Of a DNA stretch of 11,097 nt, positions 1 to 7,063 are shown piece by piece (position 1 is the first letter of the stretch; each line of letters opens with the position of its first letter). Made by a program: the position numbers and the translations under genes. The stretch lies in the NCBI GenBank assembly GCA_025937075.1, contig JAICSD010000107.1, forward strand, positions 1 through 11,097, read 5' to 3'. The notes below the pieces were generated by a model, which was given only the letters and a program-made list of their open reading frames with translations, ran no database searches and was not told the origin of the DNA. This DNA is from Vicinamibacteria bacterium. Lineage in GTDB: Bacteria > Acidobacteriota > Vicinamibacteria > Vicinamibacterales > 2-12-FULL-66-21.

Positions 1-1465
1 CGACCTCGTCCCCGTCATTCATCGCGTGGCGAACCGCCGCGCGGGCCGCTTCCCCATCGATGCGCGTCGCGGTCCAGATCGCATTGCGGCGTGCTTCGGT
101 TGACCGCCCGGTCTCGATAATCTCAACAATCACCGGCAAGGCCTTCTCTCCGCGCAGCGCGAGCGTCTCGATGGCGCGACGGCGAACGGCCGGGCGAGCG
201 TCGTCAAGGAGTCTTCCCAGGTCCTTGGGTTTCAGCGTCTTCCAGGCCAGCTTCAGCCCGCGCGGATCCCCAACCTTTGGTACTCCCTTACGGCGCACCC
301 GGTAGATCGCGCCAAGAACGTCGGGCTTGACGAGCTGCGAGGTCGGGCAGCAGAGCTTGTACCACCCGCCCGTGTCGACGACGAGAAGGCTGCCATCCGC
401 ATCTTCGAGTACGTCCGTCGGATGGAAATCACGGCTCGTCGACACGACGAAATCGGAATCACGACTCGTGAAGGTCGCTCCGCTCGGCTGCAGCACGTGC
501 CGCGTCACCTTCTGCATGTTGAAGAGCGCCGCAAAGAAGTTGTCGCGATACTCATCACCAAACACGCGTGACGCATAGCGCGTGAGACCGGACGGAACCG
601 CGGGGCCAAACTGCGTCAACGCCGGGAGCAAATCGCCGGTGCGCTTGTGTCCGTCGATGACAGCGTGCGGCTTCCCATACACACCGCCATAGATCGCGTG
701 AATCAGCGCGTCGCGGCGGCCGAGCTGCGGATGCTCGAAGAACGTTGCGGTGAGGATTCGTTCGCCAGTCGGCGTGAATGCGACGTCGACCGGATTGTCC
801 ATTCCGCCCGTCATCACCGGCTCGATCGCGCCGTCGCCGGGATTGCGACGAAAGATGTGCGAGGCGCGCGTGACGAACGGCGCTTTGCCAGGCCGTTCGT
901 AGGTCTGCTCCGCGAAGGCGCCTTTCGTCCAGTAAATCCAGCCGTCGGGTCCGAGGTACGGTCCGTGAAGATCGTTCGCGCAACTGGTCAGCGTCTTGCC
1001 CTGAAACCACTCTTCACGCCGATCGGCAATGCCGTCGCCGTCCGTGTCCGTCAGTTTCCAGATGCTCGGCGGCGCCGCGACGTAGAGCGACCCGTCGAAC
1101 CACATCGTCCCCTCAGGGAACATCATCTTGTCCGCGAAGACGACGCTCGAGTCGAACCGGCCGTCGCCGTCCTTGTCTTCGAGCCGCACGATGCGATGCG
1201 GCTTGTCGGCGAGCTGCTTCTCGACCTTCTCGTTCGATCCGGACGAATCGGCGACGTAGAGCCGTCCTTCTTCGTCGAAGTCCGCGACGATCGGCCGATT
1301 GACGAGCGGCGGACCGGCGACCCGCTCGATCTCGAAGCCCGGCGGCACCGTGAGAACAGGATCCGCGGCGGCGGACGTTCGAGCGCCAGATGAGACTACG
1401 GCCGACGCGATGATGGCCGCTGCCGACGCCGAGGCGAACACCGCGTGGCTCGACTTGAATCCCAT
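1..1465 (-). CDS. Secreted membrane-bound-dehydrogenase-like beta-propeller protein, 3' end missing
   Basis: The frame is open from an ATG at 1465 to the left edge, giving 488 residues and no stop, so the C-terminus lies outside the window. The start has an AGGA six bases upstream. Residues 1-34 resemble a signal peptide (Ala/Ser-rich core, ending near SAAA). Residues 36-390 look like a six-bladed propeller of the PQQ-sugar-dehydrogenase/NHL type: PPGFEIERVAGPP entry, two calcium-like loops (DKDGDGRFDSS near 97 and DTDGDGIADRREEW near 140), then DNPVDVAFTPTGE, IYGGVYGKPHAVIDGHKR and DVLEDADGSLLVVDTGGW. This matches the 'putative membrane-bound dehydrogenase' N-terminal family common in Planctomycetes, Verrucomicrobia and Acidobacteria. 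From about 415 the sequence turns helical and HEAT-like (ARPAVRRRAIETLALRGEKALP). Relatives often end in a c-type haem domain, which cannot be checked here. It follows the amidohydrolase gene by 20 bp, probably in one transcript. Substrate unknown. Confidence 0.8.
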   Translation of the reverse strand, partial: MGFKSSHAVFASASAAAIIASAVVSSGARTSAAADPVLTVPPGFEIERVAGPPLVNRPIVADFDEEGRLYVADSSGSNEKVEKQLADKPHRIVRLEDKDGDGRFDSSVVFADKMMFPEGTMWFDGSLYVAAPPSIWKLTDTDGDGIADRREEWFQGKTLTSCANDLHGPYLGPDGWIYWTKGAFAEQTYERPGKAPFVTRASHIFRRNPGDGAIEPVMTGGMDNPVDVAFTPTGERILTATFFEHPQLGRRDALIHAIYGGVYGKPHAVIDGHKRTGDLLPALTQFGPAVPSGLTRYASRVFGDEYRDNFFAALFNMQKVTRHVLQPSGATFTSRDSDFVVSTSRDFHPTDVLEDADGSLLVVDTGGWYKLCCPTSQLVKPDVLGAIYRVRRKGVPKVGDPRGLKLAWKTLKPKDLGRLLDDARPAVRRRAIETLALRGEKALPVIVEIIETGRSTEARRNAIWTATRIDGEAARAAVRHAMNDGDEV

Positions 1466-1485
1466 GCGATTTCCTGATGATCGTC

Positions 1486-3180
1486 TTACGAACGAGGCCC
1501 GGCTGGCCGCTTGCCTGGGCCGTAGATAACCTGCCCCGCCAGCGCGCCCGTATGACGCTCGTTGTCGACGGTAACGACGCCGTTGACGATGACATACCTG
1601 ATTCCAGCCGGGAACTGGTGCGGCTGTTCGTACGTCGCGCGATCGATCACGCGGTCCTGATCGAAGACCGTCACGTCGGCGGCGAAACCTTCCTTCAACC
1701 GCCCTCGATCGGTGATGCCAAGCTTGTCGGCATTCATGCTGGTCATCTTCTTCACGGCCTCGGGCAGCGTAATCACCTTCAGCTCGCGCACGTAGCGTCC
1801 GAGCACGCGCGGAAACGTTCCGTAGTAGCGCGGGTGCGGATGGGTGCGGCCGGTCGGGCCATCCGGGCTCACCGCGCTGCCGTCAGAGCCGATCGATGTC
1901 CACGGCTGCTTCAGGATCAGCTGCATGTCCGGCTCGGAGTGATGGAAGAACACGGTCGGCACGCTGCCGCCTTCCTCCAGCAGCACGTCGAACAGGACGT
2001 CGGCCGGATGGCCGCCGCGCGCGGCAATCAAGTCGCTCATGCGCTTGCCCTGGAACGGCTTGTTGCGCTCGTTCCTGAGCGACACGAGGAGCATCCCTGC
2101 CCATCCGTCACCGGTCGCGAGGTAGTGGTTGTACCAATTCGGCAGCCCGTTCACGATCTCTTCGCGCATGCGCTTCCGCGCCGCCGGATCCTTCAGCCGT
2201 TCGAGCATCTTCTGGCGGCCGCCGTCGTGTGCCCACGGCGGAATGATCGAGGAGAGGTTGTTCTGACCCGCGGTGTACGGATACACGTTGGCGCGGATGT
2301 CGTACCCCTCGTCGCGCGCCTTCTGCACCATCGCGATGATCTCGTTCGCGCGGCCCCACAGCTTCTTGTGCGCAATCTTCATGTGGATGATGTCGACGGG
2401 AATCCCTGCGCCTTTGCCTACCTGGATCGCTTCGCCGATCGCGCGGAAGACGCCCTCGCCTTCATCACGGATGTGCGATGAATAGATGCCGCCGTACTGC
2501 TTCGCGGTCCTGGCGAGCTCGATCAGATTGGCCGTCGTTGCAAAGCTGGACGGAGGCTCGAGCAGCGCGGTAGACAGGCCCATTGCGCCTTCCTCCATCG
2601 CCTGCGCAATGAGCCGCTTCATCTCGTCGAGCTCTTGCGGCGTTGCCGTTGACTGGCCGTAGCCCTTCACGAATGTCCACACCTGTTCCTCGCCGACGTA
2701 CGACGCGATGTTCGTCGCCATGTGCGTCTGTTCGAGCTTCGCGAAGTAGCCGCCGAGTGTCGCCCAGTCGATCGTGACGCCGTCGGCGCGCGCGCGCGCT
2801 TCTTCTGCTCCCGCTTTGATCGGTCCTGCAGATCGCGACTCGCCCAGCACCATCGTCGTGACGCCCTGCCGGATCATGCTCTCGGCTTTGGGTTCGACGA
2901 GGATCGTGTAGTCCGAGTGGTTGTGGATGTCGATGAAGCCGGGCGCAACCGTCAAGCCCGACGCATCAATCCGGCGCGTCGCCGTCGCGGTGCTGAGATC
3001 GCCGATCGTTGCGATGCGCCCGCCGCGAATTCCCACGTCCGCTCGCACGGCGGGTGTGCCCTCGCCGTTCAGCACCGAGCCGCCGATGATTAGAAGGTAG
3101 TACGGCTGCTGCGCCGCGGGGCGTACGCAGGCGGAAACGACGAGGAGGAGGCAGAGCAGAGCAGCGGATCGAAGTTTCAT
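1486..3180 (-). CDS. Lipoprotein amidohydrolase, N-acyl-D-amino-acid deacylase family
   Basis: This 564-residue protein belongs to the amidohydrolase superfamily, D-aminoacylase branch, which hydrolyses N-acyl-D-amino acids and related amides. The N-terminus is a lipoprotein signal with lipobox V15-S16-A17-C18, so it is probably anchored in the envelope. Visible metal-site elements are H86/H88 in GFIDIHNHSD, H236 in YSSHIRDEG, H266 in DIIHMKIAHKK and D433 in SIGSDGS. HPHPRYYGTFPRVLGRYVRE (447-466) and the closing small beta-domain with KEGFAADVTVFD are family hallmarks. The position where classical D-aminoacylase has the zinc-bridging Cys (GNCG) reads VLGESRSAGP, with S115 in place of Cys, so the metal site or specificity probably differs. 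No clear Shine-Dalgarno precedes the ATG; an AT-rich TAATAT lies about 10 bases upstream and may give a very short leader. It is followed by the dehydrogenase-like gene after 20 bp. True substrate uncertain. Confidence 0.88.
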   Translation of the reverse strand: MKLRSAALLCLLLVVSACVRPAAQQPYYLLIIGGSVLNGEGTPAVRADVGIRGGRIATIGDLSTATATRRIDASGLTVAPGFIDIHNHSDYTILVEPKAESMIRQGVTTMVLGESRSAGPIKAGAEEARARADGVTIDWATLGGYFAKLEQTHMATNIASYVGEEQVWTFVKGYGQSTATPQELDEMKRLIAQAMEEGAMGLSTALLEPPSSFATTANLIELARTAKQYGGIYSSHIRDEGEGVFRAIGEAIQVGKGAGIPVDIIHMKIAHKKLWGRANEIIAMVQKARDEGYDIRANVYPYTAGQNNLSSIIPPWAHDGGRQKMLERLKDPAARKRMREEIVNGLPNWYNHYLATGDGWAGMLLVSLRNERNKPFQGKRMSDLIAARGGHPADVLFDVLLEEGGSVPTVFFHHSEPDMQLILKQPWTSIGSDGSAVSPDGPTGRTHPHPRYYGTFPRVLGRYVRELKVITLPEAVKKMTSMNADKLGITDRGRLKEGFAADVTVFDQDRVIDRATYEQPHQFPAGIRYVIVNGVVTVDNERHTGALAGQVIYGPGKRPAGPRS

Positions 3181-3197
3181 TGGCGCGTCGATATTAA

Positions 3198-3218
3198 CGC
3201 CGTCGTCCGATGACGGCG
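3198..3218. promoter_or_regulatory. Inverted repeat upstream of the amidohydrolase gene
   Basis: CGCCGTC (3198-3204) and GACGGCG (3212-3218) form a perfect 7-bp inverted repeat with a 7-base loop. It lies about 18 bp upstream of the amidohydrolase ATG and next to the AT-rich stretch 3191-3196 that could be a minus-strand -10 (TAATAT). It could be an operator, or a chance GC-rich repeat. Function is inferred from position only. Confidence 0.25.
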
Positions 3219-3444
3219 GGTCATTTTCGAAGGCCGTTCGAACCTTTCGAGGCGTCGCTACGCTTCTATGTGGACCAGCTCGCTTTCACGGTCCCGGGGC
3301 GCTACGAGGAGGAAGGCCGGGCGCGCGTCGCAGTCGCGGCCCTTGACGCGTTGCGCGCCGAGGCTCTAAGCCCGCGGCGTTCGCGTCAAGGACGGCTATC
3401 CGAATGAGCCTCAGCGAGAGGCTGAAGGCCGCCAGTTCGCGTGA
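3210..3444 (+). pseudogene. Degraded VOC-family (glyoxalase/bleomycin-resistance fold) gene remnant
   Basis: From 3210 the first frame reads PFEASLRFYVDQLAFTV then PGRYEEEGRARVAV. This closely resembles the start of VOC proteins, where a consensus-like stretch is ASLrFYvdgLGFtv...r.eeeG. After it, roughly 50 expected residues appear to be missing. Next come DALRAEALSPR and a +1 frame change near 3370. The second frame then reads RGVRVKDGYPNEPQREAEGRQFA, ending in TGA at 3442-3444; this resembles the VOC C-terminal part (RGVrv...p.eepwGmReFa). Neither frame alone makes a full domain of about 120-140 residues, and no Shine-Dalgarno is visible. I read it as a relic with an internal deletion plus a frameshift. 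The alternative is a chance 65-codon frame, but resemblance on both sides of the shift argues against that. Confidence 0.55.
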
Positions 3445-3454
3445 TCCGCGGCCT
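3407..3454. terminator. Weak hairpin candidates downstream of pal
   Basis: Two inverted repeats sit at the 3' end of pal. AGCCTC/GAGGCT is at 3407-3412 and 3418-3423 (5-base loop). AGGCCGC/GCGGCCT is at 3426-3432 and 3448-3454 (15-base loop) and overlaps the pal stop codon. Neither is followed by a T-tract on the minus strand, so intrinsic termination is unproven. Confidence 0.25.
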
Positions 3455-4025
3455 ACTTCGCGGTGATGATGAAGTGCCCGCGGCGGTTCTGCTGCCAGCA
3501 GCTCTCGGTCTGGTCCACGCAGAACGGCTGCTCCTTGCCCTTGCTGACCGTCTGAAGGCGATCGGCGGGGACGCCGAGGCTCACCAGGTAGTCCTGCACG
3601 GCCTTCGCGCGCCGCTCGCCGAGCGCCAGGTTGTACTCCGACGTGCCGCGCGAGTCGCAGTGCCCTTCCACCATGATCTTCGTGCTGTTCCAGCGCTTCA
3701 GCCAGTCGGCATCCTTCTGCAGCGCGGGGCGTGCGTCTTCGCGAATCTGCGCCGAGTCCAGGTCGAAGAACGCATCACCGAGCGGCTTCTCGGCGTTCAG
3801 GTCCGCAAGGCTCTTCCGCGCGAAGATGTCGTCCTCTGAGAGCGGCTTTTCCGGTGCGGGTGCGGGTGCAGGCGGCGGTGGCGGCGGCGGCGCAGGCGTC
3901 GTCGGCGGCGGCGCGGGTGCGGGTGCGGGCGCCGGAGCCGCCGCCGGCTTCTTCTTGCCGCACGCGCTCACGCTCACCATCGCCACTAGAAGAATCGACA
4001 CGAACACACGCACAGAATTTCTCAT
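3453..4025 (-). CDS. pal: Peptidoglycan-associated lipoprotein (OmpA-family)
   Basis: This outer-membrane lipoprotein binds peptidoglycan through an OmpA-like domain and normally works with Tol proteins in envelope integrity and division. The chosen ATG at 4025 has GAGGAGAG five bases upstream; an in-frame start 18 bp further up lacks this. The product is 190 residues. The signal peptide ends in lipobox V19-S20-A21-C22. Residues 27-60 are a Pro/Ala linker of low complexity. The OmpA domain spans about 82-190: FFDLDSAQIRED, then VEGHCDSRGTSEYNLALGERRA with peptidoglycan-binding D124 and R139, and VSKGKEQPFCVDQTESCWQQNRRGHF. The two Cys in the tail (FC..., SC...) are typical of Acidobacteria/Myxococcota Pal and may form a disulfide. 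No tol genes are in the window. It diverges from the methyltransferase across 50 bp. Confidence 0.93.
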   Translation of the reverse strand: MRNSVRVFVSILLVAMVSVSACGKKKPAAAPAPAPAPAPPPTTPAPPPPPPPAPAPAPEKPLSEDDIFARKSLADLNAEKPLGDAFFDLDSAQIREDARPALQKDADWLKRWNSTKIMVEGHCDSRGTSEYNLALGERRAKAVQDYLVSLGVPADRLQTVSKGKEQPFCVDQTESCWQQNRRGHFIITAK

Positions 4026-4047
4026 CTGCACTCTCCTCGGCACAATG

Positions 4048-4053
4048 TAGAAT
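4048..4053 (+). promoter_or_regulatory. Possible -10 element for the methyltransferase gene
   Basis: TAGAAT in the 50-bp spacer between the divergent pal and methyltransferase genes differs from the -10 consensus by one base. It would give a leader of about 16 bases before the ATG at 4076. No convincing -35 is present at the right distance, so the call is tentative. Confidence 0.28.
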
Positions 4054-4075
4054 TTTGCGCTCCGAGCTTACCACG

Positions 4076-4807
4076 ATGGACCGGCTTCTCGAGGCCACCG
4101 CGCGCGCGGAGCGCGATCATTTCTGGTTCCGCGGCTTCCGCCGGTTCATCGAACCTATCGTCGCCGGCGTTGCCGCAGCCCGCTCGCTACGCATTGTCGA
4201 CTGCGGCTGCGGCACGGGCTACAACCTCACGTGGCTGCGGCGGTACGGACGCGCATACGGCGTCGATCTCTCGTGGGCCGGCCTGCAGTTCGCCCGCGCC
4301 AGACACGAATCACGGCTCGCGCGCGCAAGCGCGGCGCAACTGCCGTTTCCCGATGCCTGCTTCGATCTCGTCACGTCATTCGACGTGCTCTACGCGCTCG
4401 ACGATGACACGGAGCGCGAAGCGATTCGCGAGATGCGGCGCATCCTGGCGCCGGGCGGCCACGTCCTCGTCAACGTGGCAGCGCTCGAGGCACTTCGGGG
4501 GAATCACTCCATCCTATCGGACGAAGTGCGGCGCTACAGCAGGGGGGATCTGCGATTCCGTCTCGAGAGCGCCGGATTCCATGTCAGGCGGCTGACGTAC
4601 ACGAATCTTTCGATTCTGCCGCTCGTCGCGGCCGTCAGGCTGGCGCAACGCGTCACAGGGCATCAGGAGTCGGAGGAGGAGATCTCGATTCCGCCGGCAC
4701 CCCTCAATTTCGCGCTCTCTGCCCTGCTGTCGATAGAGGCGGCGGCGCTGCGGGTCGTCGATTTGCCGATCGGCAGCTCGCTGGTCGCGCTGGCGCAGAA
4801 GCCTTGA
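4076..4807 (+). CDS. Class I SAM-dependent methyltransferase (Methyltransf_11 type)
   Basis: A 243-residue Rossmann-fold methyltransferase. The SAM-binding motif I is RIVDCGCGTGYN (39-50), followed by YGVDLSWAGL with the ribose-contacting acidic residue D64. ASAAQLPFPDACFDLVTSFDVLYAL (84-108) covers motifs II-III, and REMRRILAPGGHVLVNV (118-134) is the usual post-motif. The N-terminus (ERDHFWFRGFRRFI) and the segment NHSILSDEVRRYSRGDLRFRLESAGF resemble methyltransferases found beside polysaccharide or lipid glycosylation genes; the acceptor is not known. I start at the ATG at 4076 because the frame further upstream runs antisense through the pal coding region. No strong Shine-Dalgarno is seen. 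It converges on the GT39-like gene across a hairpin, so its link to that gene is proximity only. Confidence 0.85.
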   Translation: MDRLLEATARAERDHFWFRGFRRFIEPIVAGVAAARSLRIVDCGCGTGYNLTWLRRYGRAYGVDLSWAGLQFARARHESRLARASAAQLPFPDACFDLVTSFDVLYALDDDTEREAIREMRRILAPGGHVLVNVAALEALRGNHSILSDEVRRYSRGDLRFRLESAGFHVRRLTYTNLSILPLVAAVRLAQRVTGHQESEEEISIPPAPLNFALSALLSIEAAALRVVDLPIGSSLVALAQKP

Positions 4808-4809
4808 TG

Positions 4810-4828
4810 GCGGCCCTTTCAGGGCCGC
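4810..4828. terminator. Convergent hairpin terminator between methyltransferase and GT39-like gene
   Basis: GCGGCCCT-ttc-AGGGCCGC is a perfect 8-bp stem with a 3-base loop. It sits 2 bp after the methyltransferase stop and 3 bp beyond the stop of the oppositely oriented gene, so it can serve both strands. There is no pronounced T-tract on either side, so it may block or slow transcription rather than act as a classical intrinsic terminator. Confidence 0.6.
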
Positions 4829-4831
4829 GAT

Positions 4832-7063
4832 CTATTCCACGCTCACGCCGTAGATCCGCAATGCCAGGTGACGCTGATCGCCGGCGCCGTTGCGGCCCGG
4901 AACGAAATGCCGCGAGCTGTCGAGGACGACCTGCCCCTGCGCCTGCGTCAACGCGTCGGCAGGAAGCGTGATCGCCTGATCGAAATCAGCGGACGGATCG
5001 AACGCGGCAATCTCGCGGCCGGCAATCGACACGCGCACGTGCGGCGCCGCATCGAAATAGCGCAGGGGTGACTCGCCGCGGATGCGAACCACCACAGGGC
5101 GGCCCACCGGCCGCACCCACAGCACGGATCGCTCGCTCGTCCACCTCCACGGCCGGCCGAACGACGCGTTGTATTCGGGCTCGTACCAGCCTTCGCCGTA
5201 TCCGAGCATCGGGACGCCCGGTCCCTGCAGATCGAATTGCTCGAGCGACACTGGGACGTGCGTCGGCGAGTCAGCGGTTACCGCCAGGGGCAGGAACGCA
5301 CTCGGCTCGTCCAGGGTTCCCGAAGGAATCGTCGTCTGATGGAAGAAGAACCCAGGAGCGAGCGGCCAGCTCGCGACTGATTTGCCTGCCGCGGAGATCT
5401 TCAGCGTGACAGTACCTTCGGACACGGAACCAAGATTGCGCCCGCCGATGAGGAGCGCGGCGTCGACCGTTCGCGCCCTCACCCACGCGACAGCGGGCGC
5501 GACGTGCGGGCCCAGCCCGTCCCGGGCGGTAATCCCGCCCACTTCGGCTGTGACGGACCAGCCGCGATCGAGCATCCACCCCGGCGGTTGCATGCGGTAC
5601 CAATCGATGTTGTCCGGCCGTGCGCCGCCGACAATGGGCGGCTCCACGAACCCCCATCGGTACGAGCGCGCCAGATCCCGGGCGCGCGGATCGAACAGCG
5701 CGAGATCGGTGCGCTTCGGATCAGCCGCGAACCACACGCGCGCCGAGGGCTGCGCCTTCCAGAGCGCCACGAGCGTCAGCCATTCGCGTCCGTGCGGCGC
5801 CTTGGCGACGCGCCCGGGCAGAATCGGGGCCGACCACTCGGCCGCGCGCCGTGCGCTGGCGTGAATCCCAATCGTGTCCACGCGCTCGCCGACGTGCGCC
5901 GTCGCCGCCATGTCGTCGAACGCGCGAAAGACGGGCGCTCCTTCGCGCGCGTACATCGTCGATGCCGGCAGCGCGACGATGAGCGACGCCGCGGCAAGCG
6001 CACCGGCGCCAATCGGCAGCATCCGCGCGGGGCCCTCGAGCGCGGCCACGGCGGCATACGCCATGAGCGGCACCACCGGCAGCGCATACCTGACCGTCTC
6101 GGTCTCCTGAAACAGCAGATGAAATGCCGCGTACGGCGCGAAGGCCACGACGAGGACGACGAGGGCGCGGCGGGATCGGAGCGCGATCCGCACGATCCCG
6201 ATGGCCGCGAGCAGGCACACGAGAATCCCGATCCACCAGCTCCACGGCCACACGAACGTGTTCAGCATCGCGGAAAGGGCCACGCGCGGCGTCCGGTGGG
6301 TCCACAGCATGACGACGCCGGAGAAGTCCTCGCCGGCCTGGGCACCCAGCGCCTGCACGTATTGCGTCGGCCCACCGCTGGCGATGATGAGCGGAATGGC
6401 CCACGCAATGATGCCCATGACAACCGCGATCGCCGCCGAAAGGCTGGCACGCACGCCGGGCCGGGGCGGCCACAGCAGCACCAGCGCGAGCAGCGGGAGC
6501 GTGAGCACAGCCGTCTGCGATCGCACGCCGATCGCGAACCCCGCGAGAAACGCCGCGACGATCATCGACGTCTCCGGCGAGACCCCTGGCGGGTCGCCGC
6601 GGTGCCGCAGCAGCACCCGCACGATCAGCGCCTGGGCGCCAATCGCGAACGCAAATCCGGTCATGTCGGACAACGGACGCAGCGCGGTCGACCAGAAGAG
6701 GGGTGAGCAGGCGGTGACGACCGCGGCCCACCACGCAAGCGAGACGCGGCGCTCGAGCGCGCCGAAGAAGACCAGGAGCGCAGGGATCGAGGCCGCGCCG
6801 GATATCGCGCTCCAGAACGCGAGGCCGCGCGGCGCTGCGGCGTCGACGTGCAGCAGCCGCATCGCGGCGGTGGAAGCCTTCGCGAGGCCGATGAAGACGG
6901 GATATCCGGGCGGGTGCGGCTGATGGCGCGCAACGTCGAACTGCTGCACGCCGAGCGCGAAGTTGATCGAGTCGAGGTCCTCGAGCGTTCGAGGCAGCAG
7001 CGCGAGGTGCGCCAGCGCGAAGATCAGCAGCAGCGTGCCGGCGGACCGACCTGCGAACGTCAG
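4832..7063 (-). CDS. GT39-like polytopic membrane glycosyltransferase with C-terminal beta-rich domain; CTG start inferred
   Basis: The product is a probable GT-C fold glycosyltransferase using a lipid-linked sugar donor. The first conventional start is GTG at 6949 (705 residues), but that omits essential N-terminal sequence. Upstream in the same frame are a hydrophobic helix (TLLLIFALAHLALL) and the acidic loop RTLEDLDSINFALG, which joins directly to FDVARHQPHPPGYPVF, the usual first periplasmic loop. No ATG, GTG or TTG exists between 6949 and the upstream in-frame stop. CTG at 7061-7063 overlaps the larE stop as CTGA and gives 743 residues. Several hydrophobic segments follow to about residue 370 (743-residue numbering), with LFQETETVRYALPVVP near 317-332. 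The remainder, about 370 residues, is soluble and beta-rich (EGWYEPEYNASFGRPWRWTSER, VVVRIRGESPLRYFD), probably periplasmic. Acceptor and sugar are unknown. If CTG is wrong, a sequencing error or indel near 7063 is the alternative. Confidence 0.8.
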   Translation of the reverse strand: MTFAGRSAGTLLLIFALAHLALLPRTLEDLDSINFALGVQQFDVARHQPHPPGYPVFIGLAKASTAAMRLLHVDAAAPRGLAFWSAISGAASIPALLVFFGALERRVSLAWWAAVVTACSPLFWSTALRPLSDMTGFAFAIGAQALIVRVLLRHRGDPPGVSPETSMIVAAFLAGFAIGVRSQTAVLTLPLLALVLLWPPRPGVRASLSAAIAVVMGIIAWAIPLIIASGGPTQYVQALGAQAGEDFSGVVMLWTHRTPRVALSAMLNTFVWPWSWWIGILVCLLAAIGIVRIALRSRRALVVLVVAFAPYAAFHLLFQETETVRYALPVVPLMAYAAVAALEGPARMLPIGAGALAAASLIVALPASTMYAREGAPVFRAFDDMAATAHVGERVDTIGIHASARRAAEWSAPILPGRVAKAPHGREWLTLVALWKAQPSARVWFAADPKRTDLALFDPRARDLARSYRWGFVEPPIVGGARPDNIDWYRMQPPGWMLDRGWSVTAEVGGITARDGLGPHVAPAVAWVRARTVDAALLIGGRNLGSVSEGTVTLKISAAGKSVASWPLAPGFFFHQTTIPSGTLDEPSAFLPLAVTADSPTHVPVSLEQFDLQGPGVPMLGYGEGWYEPEYNASFGRPWRWTSERSVLWVRPVGRPVVVRIRGESPLRYFDAAPHVRVSIAGREIAAFDPSADFDQAITLPADALTQAQGQVVLDSSRHFVPGRNGAGDQRHLALRIYGVSVE

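Noticed and set aside
1477..2481. 334-codon plus-strand open frame opposite the amidohydrolase
   Set aside because: Antisense shadow of a clear enzyme gene; the composition is His/Arg-rich and no motif is recognisable.
4026..4043. Earlier start for pal giving MPRRVQ before MRNSV
   Set aside because: GAGGAGAG is correctly spaced for the ATG at 4025, and the shorter form begins with a normal lipoprotein signal peptide.
4044..4049. TACATT as a minus-strand -10 for pal
   Set aside because: No -35 is present at 16-19 bp, and transcription would start inside the ribosome site.
3731..4075. Upstream extension of the methyltransferase frame
   Set aside because: This stretch runs antisense through pal and encodes an Arg/Ser/Ala-rich sequence unrelated to methyltransferases; the domain begins at the ATG at 4076.
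5504..6706. 400-codon plus-strand open frame and the overlapping minus-strand frame 5721-6734
   Set aside because: Both lie in other frames of the GT39-like gene and give Arg-rich, low-complexity translations without ribosome sites.
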